The notes: generated by a model from the letters alone, not told the origin. DNA of 64,000 bases from Flavobacterium limnosediminis JC2902 (GCF_000498535.1 NZ_AVGG01000018.1:211430-275429); one strand, 5' to 3'; positions 1 through 8,484 are shown, numbered from the stretch's first letter. Program-made: numbers and translations.

Positions 1-873
1 CATACCAATAAGCATCGTGTAAGCAAACAAATCCCCGAATGTCGTCATGGTGTCTCCATGCATGATGTTCCAGCCTCCGTACCAAACCACCAAACCTAAG
101 GTCAGCGATGATAAAATATCGGCAATAGGGAAGAAAATGGAGTTGTATAATATATTTTTTAACCAAGCCTTATTGTGTAACTGGTTGATTTGTTTGAATT
201 TTTCCAATTCGATTTCTTCACGGTTGAACAACTGCACGATTTTCATTCCGGTAACGCGCTCCTGTACAAACGTATTCAGATTGGCTACCTGATTACGAAC
301 TTCCTCGAAAGCAATTTTCATTTTCTGCTGAAAAATCCGTGTCGCATACAACAAAATCGGCATCCCTAGTACGACTATAAAACTCAGTTTCCAGTTCATG
401 TAGAACATGATTCCGAGAACCACGACCATCTTCATCAAATCACTCACAATCATGAACAATCCCTGACTGAAGATACTGGCAATGGATTCGATATCGGTAA
501 CCGAACGGGTCACGAGTTTACCAACCGGCTCGTGGTCGAAGTATTTCATCCGGAAGGTTGTGATATGATGGAATAACTTTTCGCGGATGTCTTTCACAAT
601 GTCCTGTCCCAACCAACTCGCCCAATAGGTAAAGTAAAATTGCGAACCGACTTCGAGTACCAAAACAATACCCATTAATACGATGTAGTACAACAGTCCC
701 GCCTGATCGTGTTCTGTTAGGTAAGTATCCACCGTTTGTTTTAATAAATAGGGGCGAACCGCAGCGAAAACGGAAAGCGTAATCGAAAACAATACAACCA
801 TGTAAAGCCTGTTTTTATAGGGCTTCGCATAGTGCATTACTTTTTTGAGTGATATGGATTGGATGACTTTCAT
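1..873 (-). CDS. ABC exporter, transmembrane half (partial, cut by window edge)
   Basis: The 291 codons visible read as the membrane domain of a fused ABC exporter of the MsbA/MdlB type, which couples ATP hydrolysis to export of lipids, peptides or drugs. Visible marks are an N-terminal amphipathic stretch, then several hydrophobic helices, the phrase 'VGKLVTRSVTDIESI' typical of the intracellular coupling helices, and 'FNREEIEFEKF' before the last helices. The ATPase domain lies beyond the left edge. The start ATG shares bases with the truA stop codon (TAATG), so the two genes are translationally coupled. The substrate cannot be told from this part. Family assignment is firm; specific function is open. 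Confidence 0.9.
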   Translation of the reverse strand, partial: MKVIQSISLKKVMHYAKPYKNRLYMVVLFSITLSVFAAVRPYLLKQTVDTYLTEHDQAGLLYYIVLMGIVLVLEVGSQFYFTYWASWLGQDIVKDIREKLFHHITTFRMKYFDHEPVGKLVTRSVTDIESIASIFSQGLFMIVSDLMKMVVVLGIMFYMNWKLSFIVVLGMPILLYATRIFQQKMKIAFEEVRNQVANLNTFVQERVTGMKIVQLFNREEIELEKFKQINQLHNKAWLKNILYNSIFFPIADILSSLTLGLVVWYGGWNIMHGDTMTTFGDLFAYTMLIGM

Positions 874-1616
874 TAGTGTTTGTGAAGATACGGATAAATT
901 ACTTTGGTTAAATACAAACCATGAGCAGGTACCGAAAATCCGGCATTCCCCCTGTTTTTACTTTCAATTATTTTTCGGAAATCGTCAAGGGAAATTTTTC
1001 CGATGCCGACACCGATTAACGTTCCCACAATTGCCCGAACCATGTTTCTCAGAAAACGATCAGCTGTAATGGTAAACACCAGTCTTGTTCCGTTTTGTTG
1101 CCAAAAAGCTTCTTTAATAACGCAATTAAACGTTCTTACATCGGAATGTGTTTTCGAAAAGCACTCGAAATCGATGTAATCAAACAAAATTTTAGCGGCT
1201 TCGTTCATTTTTTCCACGTCAAGCGGATGAAAATGGTACCAGCTTCCTTCGTTTTCAAAGGCATCTTTAAAAGTATGAATGTGGTATTCGTAAGTTCTGC
1301 TGGTGGCATCAAACCGTGCATGTGCGTCATCGTGAAGTGGAACTAATCTGTATACCACGATGTCTTTCGGTAAAAAGGAATTCAGTTTTTTAGTCCAATA
1401 GACAGAATCCAGCGTTTCTTCATAATCAAAATGAGCATACATTTGTTTGGCATGTACACCTGCATCGGTACGCCCTGCGCCCATAAGTTCAATCTCTTTT
1501 TTCAGCAAAAGCGATAAAGCTTTGGTTAAAGTTTCCTGTACGGATGCTGATTGTGGCTGGTATTGCCAACCGTGGTAGTTTTTTCCGTTGTATGCGAATT
1601 CGATGAAATATCTCAA
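873..1616 (-). CDS. truA: tRNA pseudouridine(38-40) synthase TruA
   Basis: TruA isomerises uridines 38-40 in the anticodon arm of tRNAs. From a TTG start at 1616 the protein is 247 residues, a normal length, and begins LRYFIEFAYNGKNYHGWQ, the family's usual N terminus. The catalytic Asp lies in GAGRTDAGVHA (about residue 51). The C-terminal half has the expected 'FLRNMVRAIVGTLIGVG' helix. The frame stays open upstream to 1925, but that 103-residue extension is encoded by simple repeats (PYPLSLI units) and is not TruA-like, so I reject the longer start. It overlaps the following ABC exporter at TAATG. Assignment is very firm; the exact start rests on family similarity. Confidence 0.95.
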   Translation of the reverse strand: MRYFIEFAYNGKNYHGWQYQPQSASVQETLTKALSLLLKKEIELMGAGRTDAGVHAKQMYAHFDYEETLDSVYWTKKLNSFLPKDIVVYRLVPLHDDAHARFDATSRTYEYHIHTFKDAFENEGSWYHFHPLDVEKMNEAAKILFDYIDFECFSKTHSDVRTFNCVIKEAFWQQNGTRLVFTITADRFLRNMVRAIVGTLIGVGIGKISLDDFRKIIESKNRGNAGFSVPAHGLYLTKVIYPYLHKH

Positions 1617-1716
1617 GGTGTAAAAGGTAGCAAAGTTACAAAGTGTCAAAGTTACGAAGAATTTTCTTTTTAAAGGTGCTGAGGCGCTAAGGTACTGAGG
1701 TGCTGAGGGAAGTAAG

Positions 1717-1791
1717 AGATAAGGGATAAGGGATAAGGGATAAGGGATAAGGGATAAGGGATAAGGGATAAGGGATAAGGGATAAGGGGCA
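1717..1791. repeat. Heptanucleotide tandem array (GGGATAA units)
   Basis: About ten head-to-tail copies of the 7-bp word GGGATAA. Because seven is not a multiple of three, a frame crossing it reads a repeating seven-residue peptide (PYPLSLI on the minus strand). A shorter array of the same word occurs at about 14990-15020. It lies in the 5' region of truA, where changes in copy number would alter spacing but not the proposed TruA start. Confidence 0.9.
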
Positions 1792-1824
1792 AGAAGGAAG
1801 AGGGTGGAAGGTTGAATCAGGGAT

Positions 1825-1998
1825 ATGGAAGGATATTTTAAGGACACAGAAGCATATTTTGATGTCACGGAAGAGTATTTGAAGCACCCGGAAGACCATT
1901 TCAAGCACTCGGAAGCTCGTTTCAATCACTCGGAAGCTCGTTTCAAGCACACGGAAGCACGTTTCAAGGGTAAGATTGAGCTTCCGTCTTTATTTTGA
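1825..1998 (+). repeat. 21-bp tandem repeat with an open 57-codon frame
   Basis: Seven imperfect 21-bp units run from about 1828 to 1971 (consensus like GAAGCTCGTTTCAAGCACTCG). On the plus strand they lie in one open frame from ATG 1825 to TGA 1998, giving a 57-residue peptide of heptads such as TEARFKH and SEARFNH. Substitutions between units mostly change similar residues (Y/F, E/D, K/N), which could mean selection on a coiled-coil-like peptide or could be chance. No promoter or family match is apparent. I record it mainly as a repeat; a real small gene is possible but unproven. Confidence 0.45.
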
Positions 1999-2290
1999 CA
2001 GGTACTAAGGAAATAAGGTGCTAAGATGCTTAGGAACTAAGGTGTTGAGGGAGAGATGTTGATGGTGTTGCCAGATAATTTGTTCGATTCTGAAGTTGTG
2101 AATTGTTCATGGTATGTTTACCTTAGCAACTCAGAAACTCAAATTAAGGTGCTAAGGCTCCAAGATACAAAAGCTTTGAAGGATTTTGCATAAGTAATTG
2201 ATGAGAATTTATTTCGATTAGTAAATTCCTTTTAGGATATTTGCCTTAGAACCTCAGGACCTTAGCGCCTCAGCACCTTCAAAAAAACAA

Positions 2291-2788
2291 ATGAAAAAAA
2301 TCCTCCTCCTTTCCGATACCCACAGCCATATAGATGAAACCATTTTAAAATATGTCCGCATGGCCGATGAAGTGTGGCATGCAGGTGACATCGGTGATTT
2401 AGTTGTTACGGACACGATTAAGAAAATTAAACCCTTGCGGGCTGTTTACGGCAATATCGACGATACTAAAGCCCGTTTGGAATTTCCGTTACACAACCGG
2501 TTTATGTGTGAAGGGGTGGATGTCTGGATTACACATATTGGTGGTTATCCGGGGAAATACAATCAGGATATTCGCAGTGAGATTAAATCAAATCCGCCGA
2601 AACTGTTCATCTGTGGGCATTCGCATATCCTGAAAGTACAGTTTGATAAGGAACTGAATTTATTGCATATGAATCCGGGTGCGGCAGGAAAACACGGTTT
2701 TCATCAGGTGAGAACCATGTTGCAGTTTGAAATCGACGGTGATAAAATTCAGAATCTAAACGTTGTGGAAATCGGAAACCGTGTCTGA
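2291..2788 (+). CDS. YfcE/MJ0936-type metallophosphoesterase
   Basis: A 165-residue cytoplasmic metal-dependent phosphodiesterase. The calcineurin-like metal ligands are all visible: D9 and H11 in LLSDTHSH, D33 in AGDIGD, N55 in YGNIDD, H82 in ITHIGG, and H110/H112 in CGHSH. The length matches the single-domain YfcE family, which cleaves phosphodiester bonds; the physiological substrate is usually unknown. The gene starts 12 bases after the right arm of the 28-bp inverted repeat. Its 3' end overlaps the convergent histidine kinase gene by 33 bases. Family call is firm, substrate unknown. Confidence 0.93.
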   Translation: MKKILLLSDTHSHIDETILKYVRMADEVWHAGDIGDLVVTDTIKKIKPLRAVYGNIDDTKARLEFPLHNRFMCEGVDVWITHIGGYPGKYNQDIRSEIKSNPPKLFICGHSHILKVQFDKELNLLHMNPGAAGKHGFHQVRTMLQFEIDGDKIQNLNVVEIGNRV

Positions 2789-4546
2789 TTTCAATTCCGG
2801 AACCTTTACTTTGATGTAAATCAGCACGCCGGATTTTTCTTTGGAACTGATAGAAATATTTCCGTTTAAGCTTTTAACCCGTGTTTTTATCTGCGAAAGT
2901 CCGAGGCCTTCTTTTTGTTTTTGTTTTCCTTCTTTGTTATTGAAACCTTTTCCGTTGTCTTCGATGGTAATGGAAAGCTGATCATCGTCTTTGTCGAGGG
3001 TTAAAAAAGCTTCCGAAGCATTGCTGTGCTTTATGATGTTGTTGAATAATTCGGCAACGATAAAATACAATTTCATTTCAAACTCATTCTGAAAACGGAT
3101 TTCCTCTTGAATAAAATTGTTAAACTGAAAATGAATCAGTGAATTGGAATTCTTTTCACACAAATCCTCAAAAGCGGCAATTAAACCTAATTTTTCCAAT
3201 ACGGGCGGAATCAGGTCATGCGATAAATCACGCACTTTATCATGCGCTTCTTTAATAATCGCTTTGGTTTTTTTGAGTTCGCCGTCAATCTCCGGATGAT
3301 TCGCTTCGAACGCCATTAAATGCAAACTTGCTGATGATAACAGCGCACTGATATTGTCGTGTAAAACTCCTGATAATCGCTTGCGTTCCTCTTCCTGACC
3401 GTCTATGGTAGCATTCACAAGATTTTGCTGTACACTGTGATTAAGGTCTTTCAGTTTGTTTTTTTGTTTCAGCCTTAAATTCTGATAGAAAAAGTAAAAT
3501 AAAACACCTGCTAAGGCTAACAGGGCCAGCAGCAGATAGAACATCTTTTCGCTTTTAAGCTGTTTTTGTTTTAACAGCTGTTCCTGTTCTTTGAATTTGA
3601 TTTCGGCTTTTTCCAGTTCATATTTGGTACGCATGCCTTCAATTTCACTGTCAAATTTATTTTGAACGGCATAATATGTATAGTCTGCATATTTATTCAA
3701 ATAGTTATTTGCAGATTTAAGGTCTCCCGACTTTTCATAAACCAATGAGATATTCAAATAGCACGTGGAAAGAATTTCATTCAAGGAGTCATTTTTGTTT
3801 TCTTCAATCAGTTGCAGATAAATGTCTTTTGCTTTTTTATAATCGATTTCTTCCGCTAAATAGTGCACCCCCAAATTACTTTTGGCAGAGTTGATGATGT
3901 ATTTATCTTTTGATTTTTCGGCATAAATAACACTGGAGTCCAAATATTTCTTAGCGATATCTCTTTCTTTTATATAATTATAAAACACAAAGTGATTGTT
4001 ATAAACTTCCGCTATTTTTTTATTGTCCTTTATTTTTTTGGCTCCTTTTAAGGTTGGTTCTAAGTATTTATATGAATTTTGCGTGTCCATTACAGAGAGG
4101 TAAGCGGACAGGATATTGTAATTCAACTGAAAAATGACAGTATCGTTTTTTGAAACAGTTGCCGTTTTCATTCCTTTCTGAGCAATATCAATGGCTTTGT
4201 CAAACCGCTGTAATCTAAAATAGGTTCTTGCCAATTCGGGATACAATTTTACTTTTTCAAAATCAGAAGTGTTCTTTAGTTTTGAAAGCGACTCATAGAT
4301 TAGTTTTAAAGAGCGTTTAGGATCTTTAATGTCATTGGTTAATAAAGTCGTTTTGTTGGTAATTTGTCTGATGTAATTGGAATATTGTTTTTTGGTGAAA
4401 AAATATGCGGCTTTTTTATCCGAATAATCAAAAGCTTTCTGAAACTGATTGTTTTCTTTGTAATATGCAAAAGAATCTTTCACGGTCTTTTGCTGTGAAA
4501 AGGCCGTGAAAGAAATAAGGAGCAGTATTAGCTGTTTTTTTAGCAA
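2756..4546 (-). CDS. TPR-containing sensor histidine kinase (NarX/LytS-like core)
   Basis: A 596-residue membrane sensor kinase. An N-terminal signal-like segment ends near SFTAFSQQ, followed by an extracytoplasmic TPR-like helical region (about 25-330) and one membrane helix at 335-354. The kinase core is of the HisKA_3 type: EEERKRLSGVLHDN with the phospho-acceptor H396, an N-box FNNIIKHS near 501-508, DNGKGF at 530-535 and GLGLSQ at 547-552. The start codon is TTG (4546), one base after the stop of the 93-residue gene. With the NarL-type regulator at 4854 it forms a two-component operon. Such TPR kinases are common in Bacteroidetes; the stimulus is unknown. Confidence 0.92.
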   Translation of the reverse strand: MLKKQLILLLISFTAFSQQKTVKDSFAYYKENNQFQKAFDYSDKKAAYFFTKKQYSNYIRQITNKTTLLTNDIKDPKRSLKLIYESLSKLKNTSDFEKVKLYPELARTYFRLQRFDKAIDIAQKGMKTATVSKNDTVIFQLNYNILSAYLSVMDTQNSYKYLEPTLKGAKKIKDNKKIAEVYNNHFVFYNYIKERDIAKKYLDSSVIYAEKSKDKYIINSAKSNLGVHYLAEEIDYKKAKDIYLQLIEENKNDSLNEILSTCYLNISLVYEKSGDLKSANNYLNKYADYTYYAVQNKFDSEIEGMRTKYELEKAEIKFKEQEQLLKQKQLKSEKMFYLLLALLALAGVLFYFFYQNLRLKQKNKLKDLNHSVQQNLVNATIDGQEEERKRLSGVLHDNISALLSSASLHLMAFEANHPEIDGELKKTKAIIKEAHDKVRDLSHDLIPPVLEKLGLIAAFEDLCEKNSNSLIHFQFNNFIQEEIRFQNEFEMKLYFIVAELFNNIIKHSNASEAFLTLDKDDDQLSITIEDNGKGFNNKEGKQKQKEGLGLSQIKTRVKSLNGNISISSKEKSGVLIYIKVKVPELKSDTVSDFHNV

Positions 4547-4547
4547 A

Positions 4548-4829
4548 TTAATTTGTGATAACTACTCTTGGTTTTGTTGAAGTTACTCCGTTAAGTGTTT
4601 GCTGAAAAACTACATCTAAAAGACTATTAACAGAATTTAAGGTATACGTTTCGGTGTTATAAGTTGAGGCAGGCTGTGACTGACCGGAATTTAACTGAAT
4701 GCTGATGGTGTTAATGTTTTTTTCAGAATCGTAATCTGTCGTGTAATTGCAATTGGTTGGAATTTCGAAATTAAATTCGAATTCGTCTTCCGAGAGTGAC
4801 TGAAATCCATAGTTTCCTAAAAGCGCCAT
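4548..4829 (-). CDS. Hypothetical 93-residue protein inside two-component operon
   Basis: Not recognised. A small acidic protein rich in Asn, Thr and Ser, with no signal peptide, membrane segment or Cys pair; alternating polar and hydrophobic residues (EFEFNFEIP, TISIQLNSG, YTLNSVNSLLDVVF) suggest mostly beta structure. It sits 24 bases after the response-regulator gene and its stop is one base from the kinase start, so all three are probably translated from one message. Context suggests a partner or product linked to the signalling pair, but nothing in the sequence shows its role. Confidence 0.7.
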   Translation of the reverse strand: MALLGNYGFQSLSEDEFEFNFEIPTNCNYTTDYDSEKNINTISIQLNSGQSQPASTYNTETYTLNSVNSLLDVVFQQTLNGVTSTKPRVVITN

Positions 4830-4853
4830 AATTTGTTTTTTAAAGGTTATAAT

Positions 4854-5519
4854 TTATTGATTGATTAAATTGTGTTTCAAGGCAAATTTCACCAATCCGA
4901 TGGTGGTTTTAAGGTTCAGTTTTTTGAGAAGGTTTTTACGATGTGTTTCTACGGTATTCACACTGATGAATAAGGCATCGCTTATTTCTTTACCGCTGTA
5001 TTCTAGAGAGATGAGTTTCAGTATTTCAATTTCACGGTCTGTTATGTGTTCCAGATTGACGGGTCCTGTTGTCTTACGTACCTGTTTTGTATTTTCGGTA
5101 AAGGATTGGAAAATTTTCTCACGAACAGATTTCGAATAAAATTCTTCGCCCCCATAAACCGAATTTATGGCTTCAATAATGTCGTCTCCGGCGGATTGTT
5201 TGGTGAGGTAACCTTTTGCGCCCAATTGTAAAACCTGTTTTATGAGTTTCAGATCATCGAAACTTGAAAAAACAATTATGTTACAAGAGAAGCCTTTGGT
5301 ATTAAATTCTTTGAGGACTTCGATACCGTCTTTTGCCGGCATATTGATATCCATTATTAAGATGTCGATATTTTTATCCGCAACTTCCTCCACAAGGTTT
5401 TTTCCGGAGAGGGAATAGCCAACCACTTCAAAGTTTTTATTGGTATTTAAAACGGCAATAAGTCCGTCGATAAGGATCTGATGGTCGTCGGCAAGGTAGA
5501 TGCGTATTTTTTCTGACAT
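4854..5519 (-). CDS. NarL/FixJ-family response regulator (LuxR-type HTH)
   Basis: A 221-residue DNA-binding response regulator. The receiver domain has the acidic pair D11/D12, the phospho-acceptor D57 in LIMDINMP, and the conserved Lys in GYLTKQS. The C-terminal LuxR-type helix-turn-helix is clear: ITDREIEILKLIS, then GKEISDALFISVNTVETHR. It is the first gene of a three-gene operon with a small unknown protein and the TPR kinase that most likely phosphorylates it. Two tandem palindromes 48-90 bases upstream are good candidates for its own binding sites. Confidence 0.95.
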   Translation of the reverse strand: MSEKIRIYLADDHQILIDGLIAVLNTNKNFEVVGYSLSGKNLVEEVADKNIDILIMDINMPAKDGIEVLKEFNTKGFSCNIIVFSSFDDLKLIKQVLQLGAKGYLTKQSAGDDIIEAINSVYGGEEFYSKSVREKIFQSFTENTKQVRKTTGPVNLEHITDREIEILKLISLEYSGKEISDALFISVNTVETHRKNLLKKLNLKTTIGLVKFALKHNLINQ

Positions 5520-5567
5520 TCTCTAAAATTGATATTTCCAAATGTAAGATTTATTTCTAAAAGTACC

Positions 5568-5608
5568 ATCACCAATTTCGGTGATTTTGTATCACCAATT
5601 TTGGTGAT
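5568..5608. promoter_or_regulatory. Two tandem palindromes upstream of the response regulator
   Basis: ATCACCAATTTCGGTGAT (5568-5585) and ATCACCAATTTTGGTGAT (5591-5608) are near-identical inverted repeats whose centres are 23 bases apart, roughly two helical turns. This is the usual appearance of a pair of dimer sites for a LuxR-type regulator. They lie just upstream of the gene starting at 5519, so autoregulation is the simplest inference. Confidence 0.65.
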
Positions 5609-5667
5609 AAGTGAAATGGTAATTTTGGTCTTTCTGATTCTGTTTAACGATAGTTCAGTGCATAAAA

Positions 5668-5696
5668 AAATCCGAACCAGTTAAGATTCGGATTTT
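5668..5696 (-). terminator. Rho-independent terminator after the DUF4293 gene
   Basis: Arms AATCCGAA and TTCGGATT (about 5669-5676 and 5687-5694) with a 10-base loop, followed on the minus strand by a run of Ts. It lies 30 bases past the stop of the minus-strand gene at 5726. Confidence 0.75.
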
Positions 5697-5725
5697 CCGC
5701 GCACTAATAAACTAAGATGATAGGT

Positions 5726-6136
5726 TTATCGTAATCGGTCTACAGATTTTACAAGATCTTCATCCTTTTTGATGGCTTTATTGGCTAAAACCAACAAGAC
5801 GATAGAAACAATCGGAAGAAACATCCCAATACCCTTCTCAGAAACCGTAGTTTCTCCGGATAAGCTTAGTAAGCGATACACAAATAATCCTAGTAATATA
5901 AAGTTCAATATTATGTTCAGTCGGTTCATCACAAACTGATTTTGTCTTTTCTTGAAACTGAAGATACTAACCAATGAAAGTGTAGTACATAAACCGAAAA
6001 TGGCAGCATAAGGCAAATCCAACATGAAATAGAAATCTTTTCCCTCAGCATCTTTCCATAACGGAAAAACAAAAGGTAAAACCCCTGAGCAAACAAAGGC
6101 AAGGAAAAGATAAACAGTTTGAATTCTTTGTATCAT
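5726..6136 (-). CDS. DUF4293 family membrane protein
   Basis: A 136-residue inner-membrane protein beginning MIQRIQTVYLFLA, the characteristic start of DUF4293. Four hydrophobic segments are visible (about 7-25, 38-57, 69-87 and 101-120), with a basic loop KKRQNQ between the second and third. The family has no known function but is widely found next to rho in Bacteroidetes, as here, in the divergent orientation. A terminator hairpin follows the stop codon. Confidence 0.9.
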   Translation of the reverse strand: MIQRIQTVYLFLAFVCSGVLPFVFPLWKDAEGKDFYFMLDLPYAAIFGLCTTLSLVSIFSFKKRQNQFVMNRLNIILNFILLGLFVYRLLSLSGETTVSEKGIGMFLPIVSIVLLVLANKAIKKDEDLVKSVDRLR

Positions 6137-6320
6137 TTTTTGGTTTATTGTGTGACAAAAATAGTTTCTTTTTCCTTAAAATACTATTGTTTTTTAAATA
6201 AAATTCGTATTATTGCAGTACAAAATCGTAAGTACTTCATTCTGCGATTATTTCAATTCAAAAAAGATCCTTACCCAAATTCTAGTATCACATTACCTTA
6301 ATTAAATTCAGATACACTAC

Positions 6321-8045
6321 ATGTTTGATATTTCTGTGTTAAAAGAAATGAAGCTTCCTGAGCTTCAAGAAATTGCTAAAATTGCTAAAATCAATAAATA
6401 CCGGTATCTTAAAAAAGACGAATTGGTTTATCAGATTTTAGATTACCAGGCGGCCAACCCTGAGGTCGTTAAGCCTGCATTGCCTGAAGCACCGCAACAG
6501 GAGGAAAAGGCTAAACGTGCTCGTATCGCGCCAATCAAAGGTGAAAAGAAAGCACCTGTTCAAATCGAAAAAAAACCATTCACGCCCAAAGAAGAAAAGA
6601 AAGTTGTTGAAACCGCAGTGAAAGAAGCTGCTGCTGAAAAGCCAACTGAAGCTAGTGAAGAAAAGCGTGAACCCTTCGTAAATAAAAAGAAAGAGTTTAT
6701 TAAAAAACCACGATTTACGAAAGAAAATAATCAGAATGCCCCAATCCGACCGGCACAAAATAAAGAAGCTGAAGAAGTAGCTGCTATTTCTGAAGTGTCG
6801 GAACCTACGGCTGAAGTACCGGCCATTAAACCTCAAAACCCTAATCAGGGAGGAAACCAAAATCCGAATCAAAACCAAAATCCGAATCAGAAACACAAAA
6901 AACAAAATTTCAGAGAACCTGATTATGAGTTCGACGGAATTATTGAAAGTGAAGGTGTTTTGGAAATGATGCCTGACGGTTACGGATTTTTACGTTCCTC
7001 TGATTATAATTACTTAGCATCTCCTGATGATATTTATTTGTCGACATCTCAAATTCGTTTATTCGGATTAAAAACGGGGGATACCGTAAAAGGAGTTGTA
7101 CGTCCGCCAAAAGAAGGTGAAAAATATTTCCCTTTGGTTAAGGTATTGAAAATTAACGGACATGATCCTCAGGTTGTTCGTGACAGAATATCGTTTGAAC
7201 ATTTAACTCCGGTTTTCCCAACTGAAAAATTCCGTTTAGCAGAAAGACAAAGCACTATTTCCACACGGGTTATCGATTTGTTTTCGCCAATTGGAAAAGG
7301 ACAGCGTGGTATGATCGTGGCACAGCCGAAAACAGGTAAAACGATGTTGTTGAAAGACATTGCCAATGCCATTGCGGCGAATCATCCGGAAGTATATTTA
7401 ATTGTATTACTGATTGACGAACGTCCGGAAGAGGTAACCGATATGCAGCGTAGTGTAAGGGGAGAAGTTATCGCTTCCACTTTCGACAGAGAGCCGCAGG
7501 AACACGTTAAAATTGCCAATATTGTTTTGGAAAAAGCAAAACGCTTGGTAGAATGTGGTCATGATGTTGTGGTATTGTTGGATTCGATTACGCGTCTGGC
7601 AAGAGCTTATAATACGGTTCAACCGGCATCCGGAAAAGTATTGAGTGGTGGTGTGGATGCGAATGCGTTACAAAAACCGAAACGTTTCTTCGGAGCAGCC
7701 CGTAATGTTGAAAACGGAGGTTCGTTAAGTATCATCGCAACGGCCTTAACCGAAACCGGTTCGAAAATGGACGAAGTAATCTTTGAAGAATTCAAAGGAA
7801 CAGGTAACATGGAATTGCAGTTGGACAGAAAAATTGCCAACAGACGTATTTTCCCTGCTATCGATCTTACTTCTTCAAGTACGCGTCGTGATGATTTGTT
7901 ATTGGATGAGAATACGATTCAGAGAATGTGGATTATGCGTAAATACCTTGCGGATATGAATCCGGTCGAAGCGATGGATTTCATCAACGACCGATTCAAG
8001 AAAACAAGAAACAACGAAGAGTTCCTGATTTCAATGAACGACTAG
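6321..8045 (+). CDS. rho: Transcription termination factor Rho
   Basis: Rho is the hexameric RNA helicase that ends transcription of untranslated RNA. The 574-residue protein has the Rho N-terminal helical domain ([19 protein letters not shown]), then a long Bacteroidetes-type insertion (about 60-205) rich in Lys, Glu, Pro, Asn and Gln, including NPNQ-type repeats. The RNA-binding cold-shock-like domain starts near [15 protein letters not shown], and the ATPase core has Walker A QPKTGKT at about 335-341, the Walker B segment [16 protein letters not shown] and the Q-loop/R-loop region. A strong hairpin terminator follows. Assignment is certain; the insertion length varies among relatives. Confidence 0.98.
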   Translation: MFDISVLKEMKLPELQEIAKIAKINKYRYLKKDELVYQILDYQAANPEVVKPALPEAPQQEEKAKRARIAPIKGEKKAPVQIEKKPFTPKEEKKVVETAVKEAAAEKPTEASEEKREPFVNKKKEFIKKPRFTKENNQNAPIRPAQNKEAEEVAAISEVSEPTAEVPAIKPQNPNQGGNQNPNQNQNPNQKHKKQNFREPDYEFDGIIESEGVLEMMPDGYGFLRSSDYNYLASPDDIYLSTSQIRLFGLKTGDTVKGVVRPPKEGEKYFPLVKVLKINGHDPQVVRDRISFEHLTPVFPTEKFRLAERQSTISTRVIDLFSPIGKGQRGMIVAQPKTGKTMLLKDIANAIAANHPEVYLIVLLIDERPEEVTDMQRSVRGEVIASTFDREPQEHVKIANIVLEKAKRLVECGHDVVVLLDSITRLARAYNTVQPASGKVLSGGVDANALQKPKRFFGAARNVENGGSLSIIATALTETGSKMDEVIFEEFKGTGNMELQLDRKIANRRIFPAIDLTSSSTRRDDLLLDENTIQRMWIMRKYLADMNPVEAMDFINDRFKKTRNNEEFLISMND

Positions 8046-8058
8046 ATAGAAAGAAAGA

Positions 8059-8085
8059 AGAGAGGTTTATGCCTCTCTTTTTTTA
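8059..8085 (+). terminator. Terminator of rho
   Basis: Seven-base perfect stem AGAGAGG / CCTCTCT (8059-8065, 8072-8078) followed by seven Ts. The stop codon of the opposing gene lies in its loop, so it may serve both directions. Confidence 0.85.
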
Positions 8086-8441
8086 TGTTGTAAAATCAAT
8101 AGTGTTGTAAATATCAGAAACGGCATGGTGGAGAGGATCATTTTTATGTTAAATGATAAAATTGCTGCTGTTAAGATTAAAAGTACGATACAGGCAAGAA
8201 GAGCCACACCGATGAAATTCATTCTTTTGGAACAGTTGTTTTTTATAATACAGATTAACATCAGCAGTTGACCTGTAAAACCACTTAAAATGAGTGGATG
8301 TGTTATGGTGTCAATCAAGTTTTTCTGGTGAAAAAGCAGATCGTATTCGACTTCAAATAAAAACGAATGTTGATCTTTTCCCCATTCCATATAGCATAGC
8401 AATGAGGAGAGTAGAATACCGATATTCAGGAATCGTTTCAT
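8067..8441 (-). CDS. Small hypothetical membrane protein
   Basis: Not recognised as a named family. Starting at the ATG at 8441 (MKRFLNIGILLSSLLCYMEW) the protein has 124 residues and four hydrophobic stretches: an N-terminal one, one near PLILSGFTGQLLMLICII, one near VALLACIVLLILTAAIL and a last one near MPFLIFTTLLIL. An upstream ATG at 8468 would add nine residues but lies inside the terminator hairpin of the next gene, so I prefer the inner start. It probably forms a small integral inner-membrane protein. Confidence 0.65.
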   Translation of the reverse strand: MKRFLNIGILLSSLLCYMEWGKDQHSFLFEVEYDLLFHQKNLIDTITHPLILSGFTGQLLMLICIIKNNCSKRMNFIGVALLACIVLLILTAAILSFNIKMILSTMPFLIFTTLLILQHKKREA

Positions 8442-8460
8442 CTTATGAAAGGTACAAAAA

Positions 8461-8484
8461 AAATCCACTGTTAAAGTGGATTTT
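8461..8484 (-). terminator. Terminator of the secreted endonuclease gene
   Basis: Perfect 8-base stem AAATCCAC / GTGGATTT (8461-8468, 8476-8483) with a 7-base loop; on the minus strand it is followed by a long T run. It starts 13 bases after the stop of the gene at 8497. Confidence 0.85.

Larger units (their letters stand above)
1673..2279. repeat. 28-bp inverted repeat pair bounding a repeat-rich spacer
   Basis: Bases 1673-1700 and 2252-2279 are reverse complements of each other at 27 of 28 positions. Both consist of alternating CTAAGG and TGAGG words. They bound a spacer between truA and the yfcE-like gene that holds a heptamer array, a 21-bp repeat array, and further CTTAG/CTCAG tracts at about 2001-2050 and 2120-2164. 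No transposase is present. The arrangement resembles a small non-autonomous element or a composite of spreading spacer repeats. Confidence 0.7.

Noticed and set aside
1617..1925. N-terminal extension of TruA (103 residues, PYPLSLI repeats)
   Set aside because: It is encoded by simple repeats and is absent from the TruA family; the TTG at 1616 gives the normal N terminus.
1687..1950. 87-codon minus-strand frame through the repeats
   Set aside because: Its residues come entirely from the 21-bp and 7-bp repeats in another frame; no independent support.
1717..2279. CRISPR array
   Set aside because: Units are adjacent without unique spacers and no cas gene is present; the same holds for 63326-63631.
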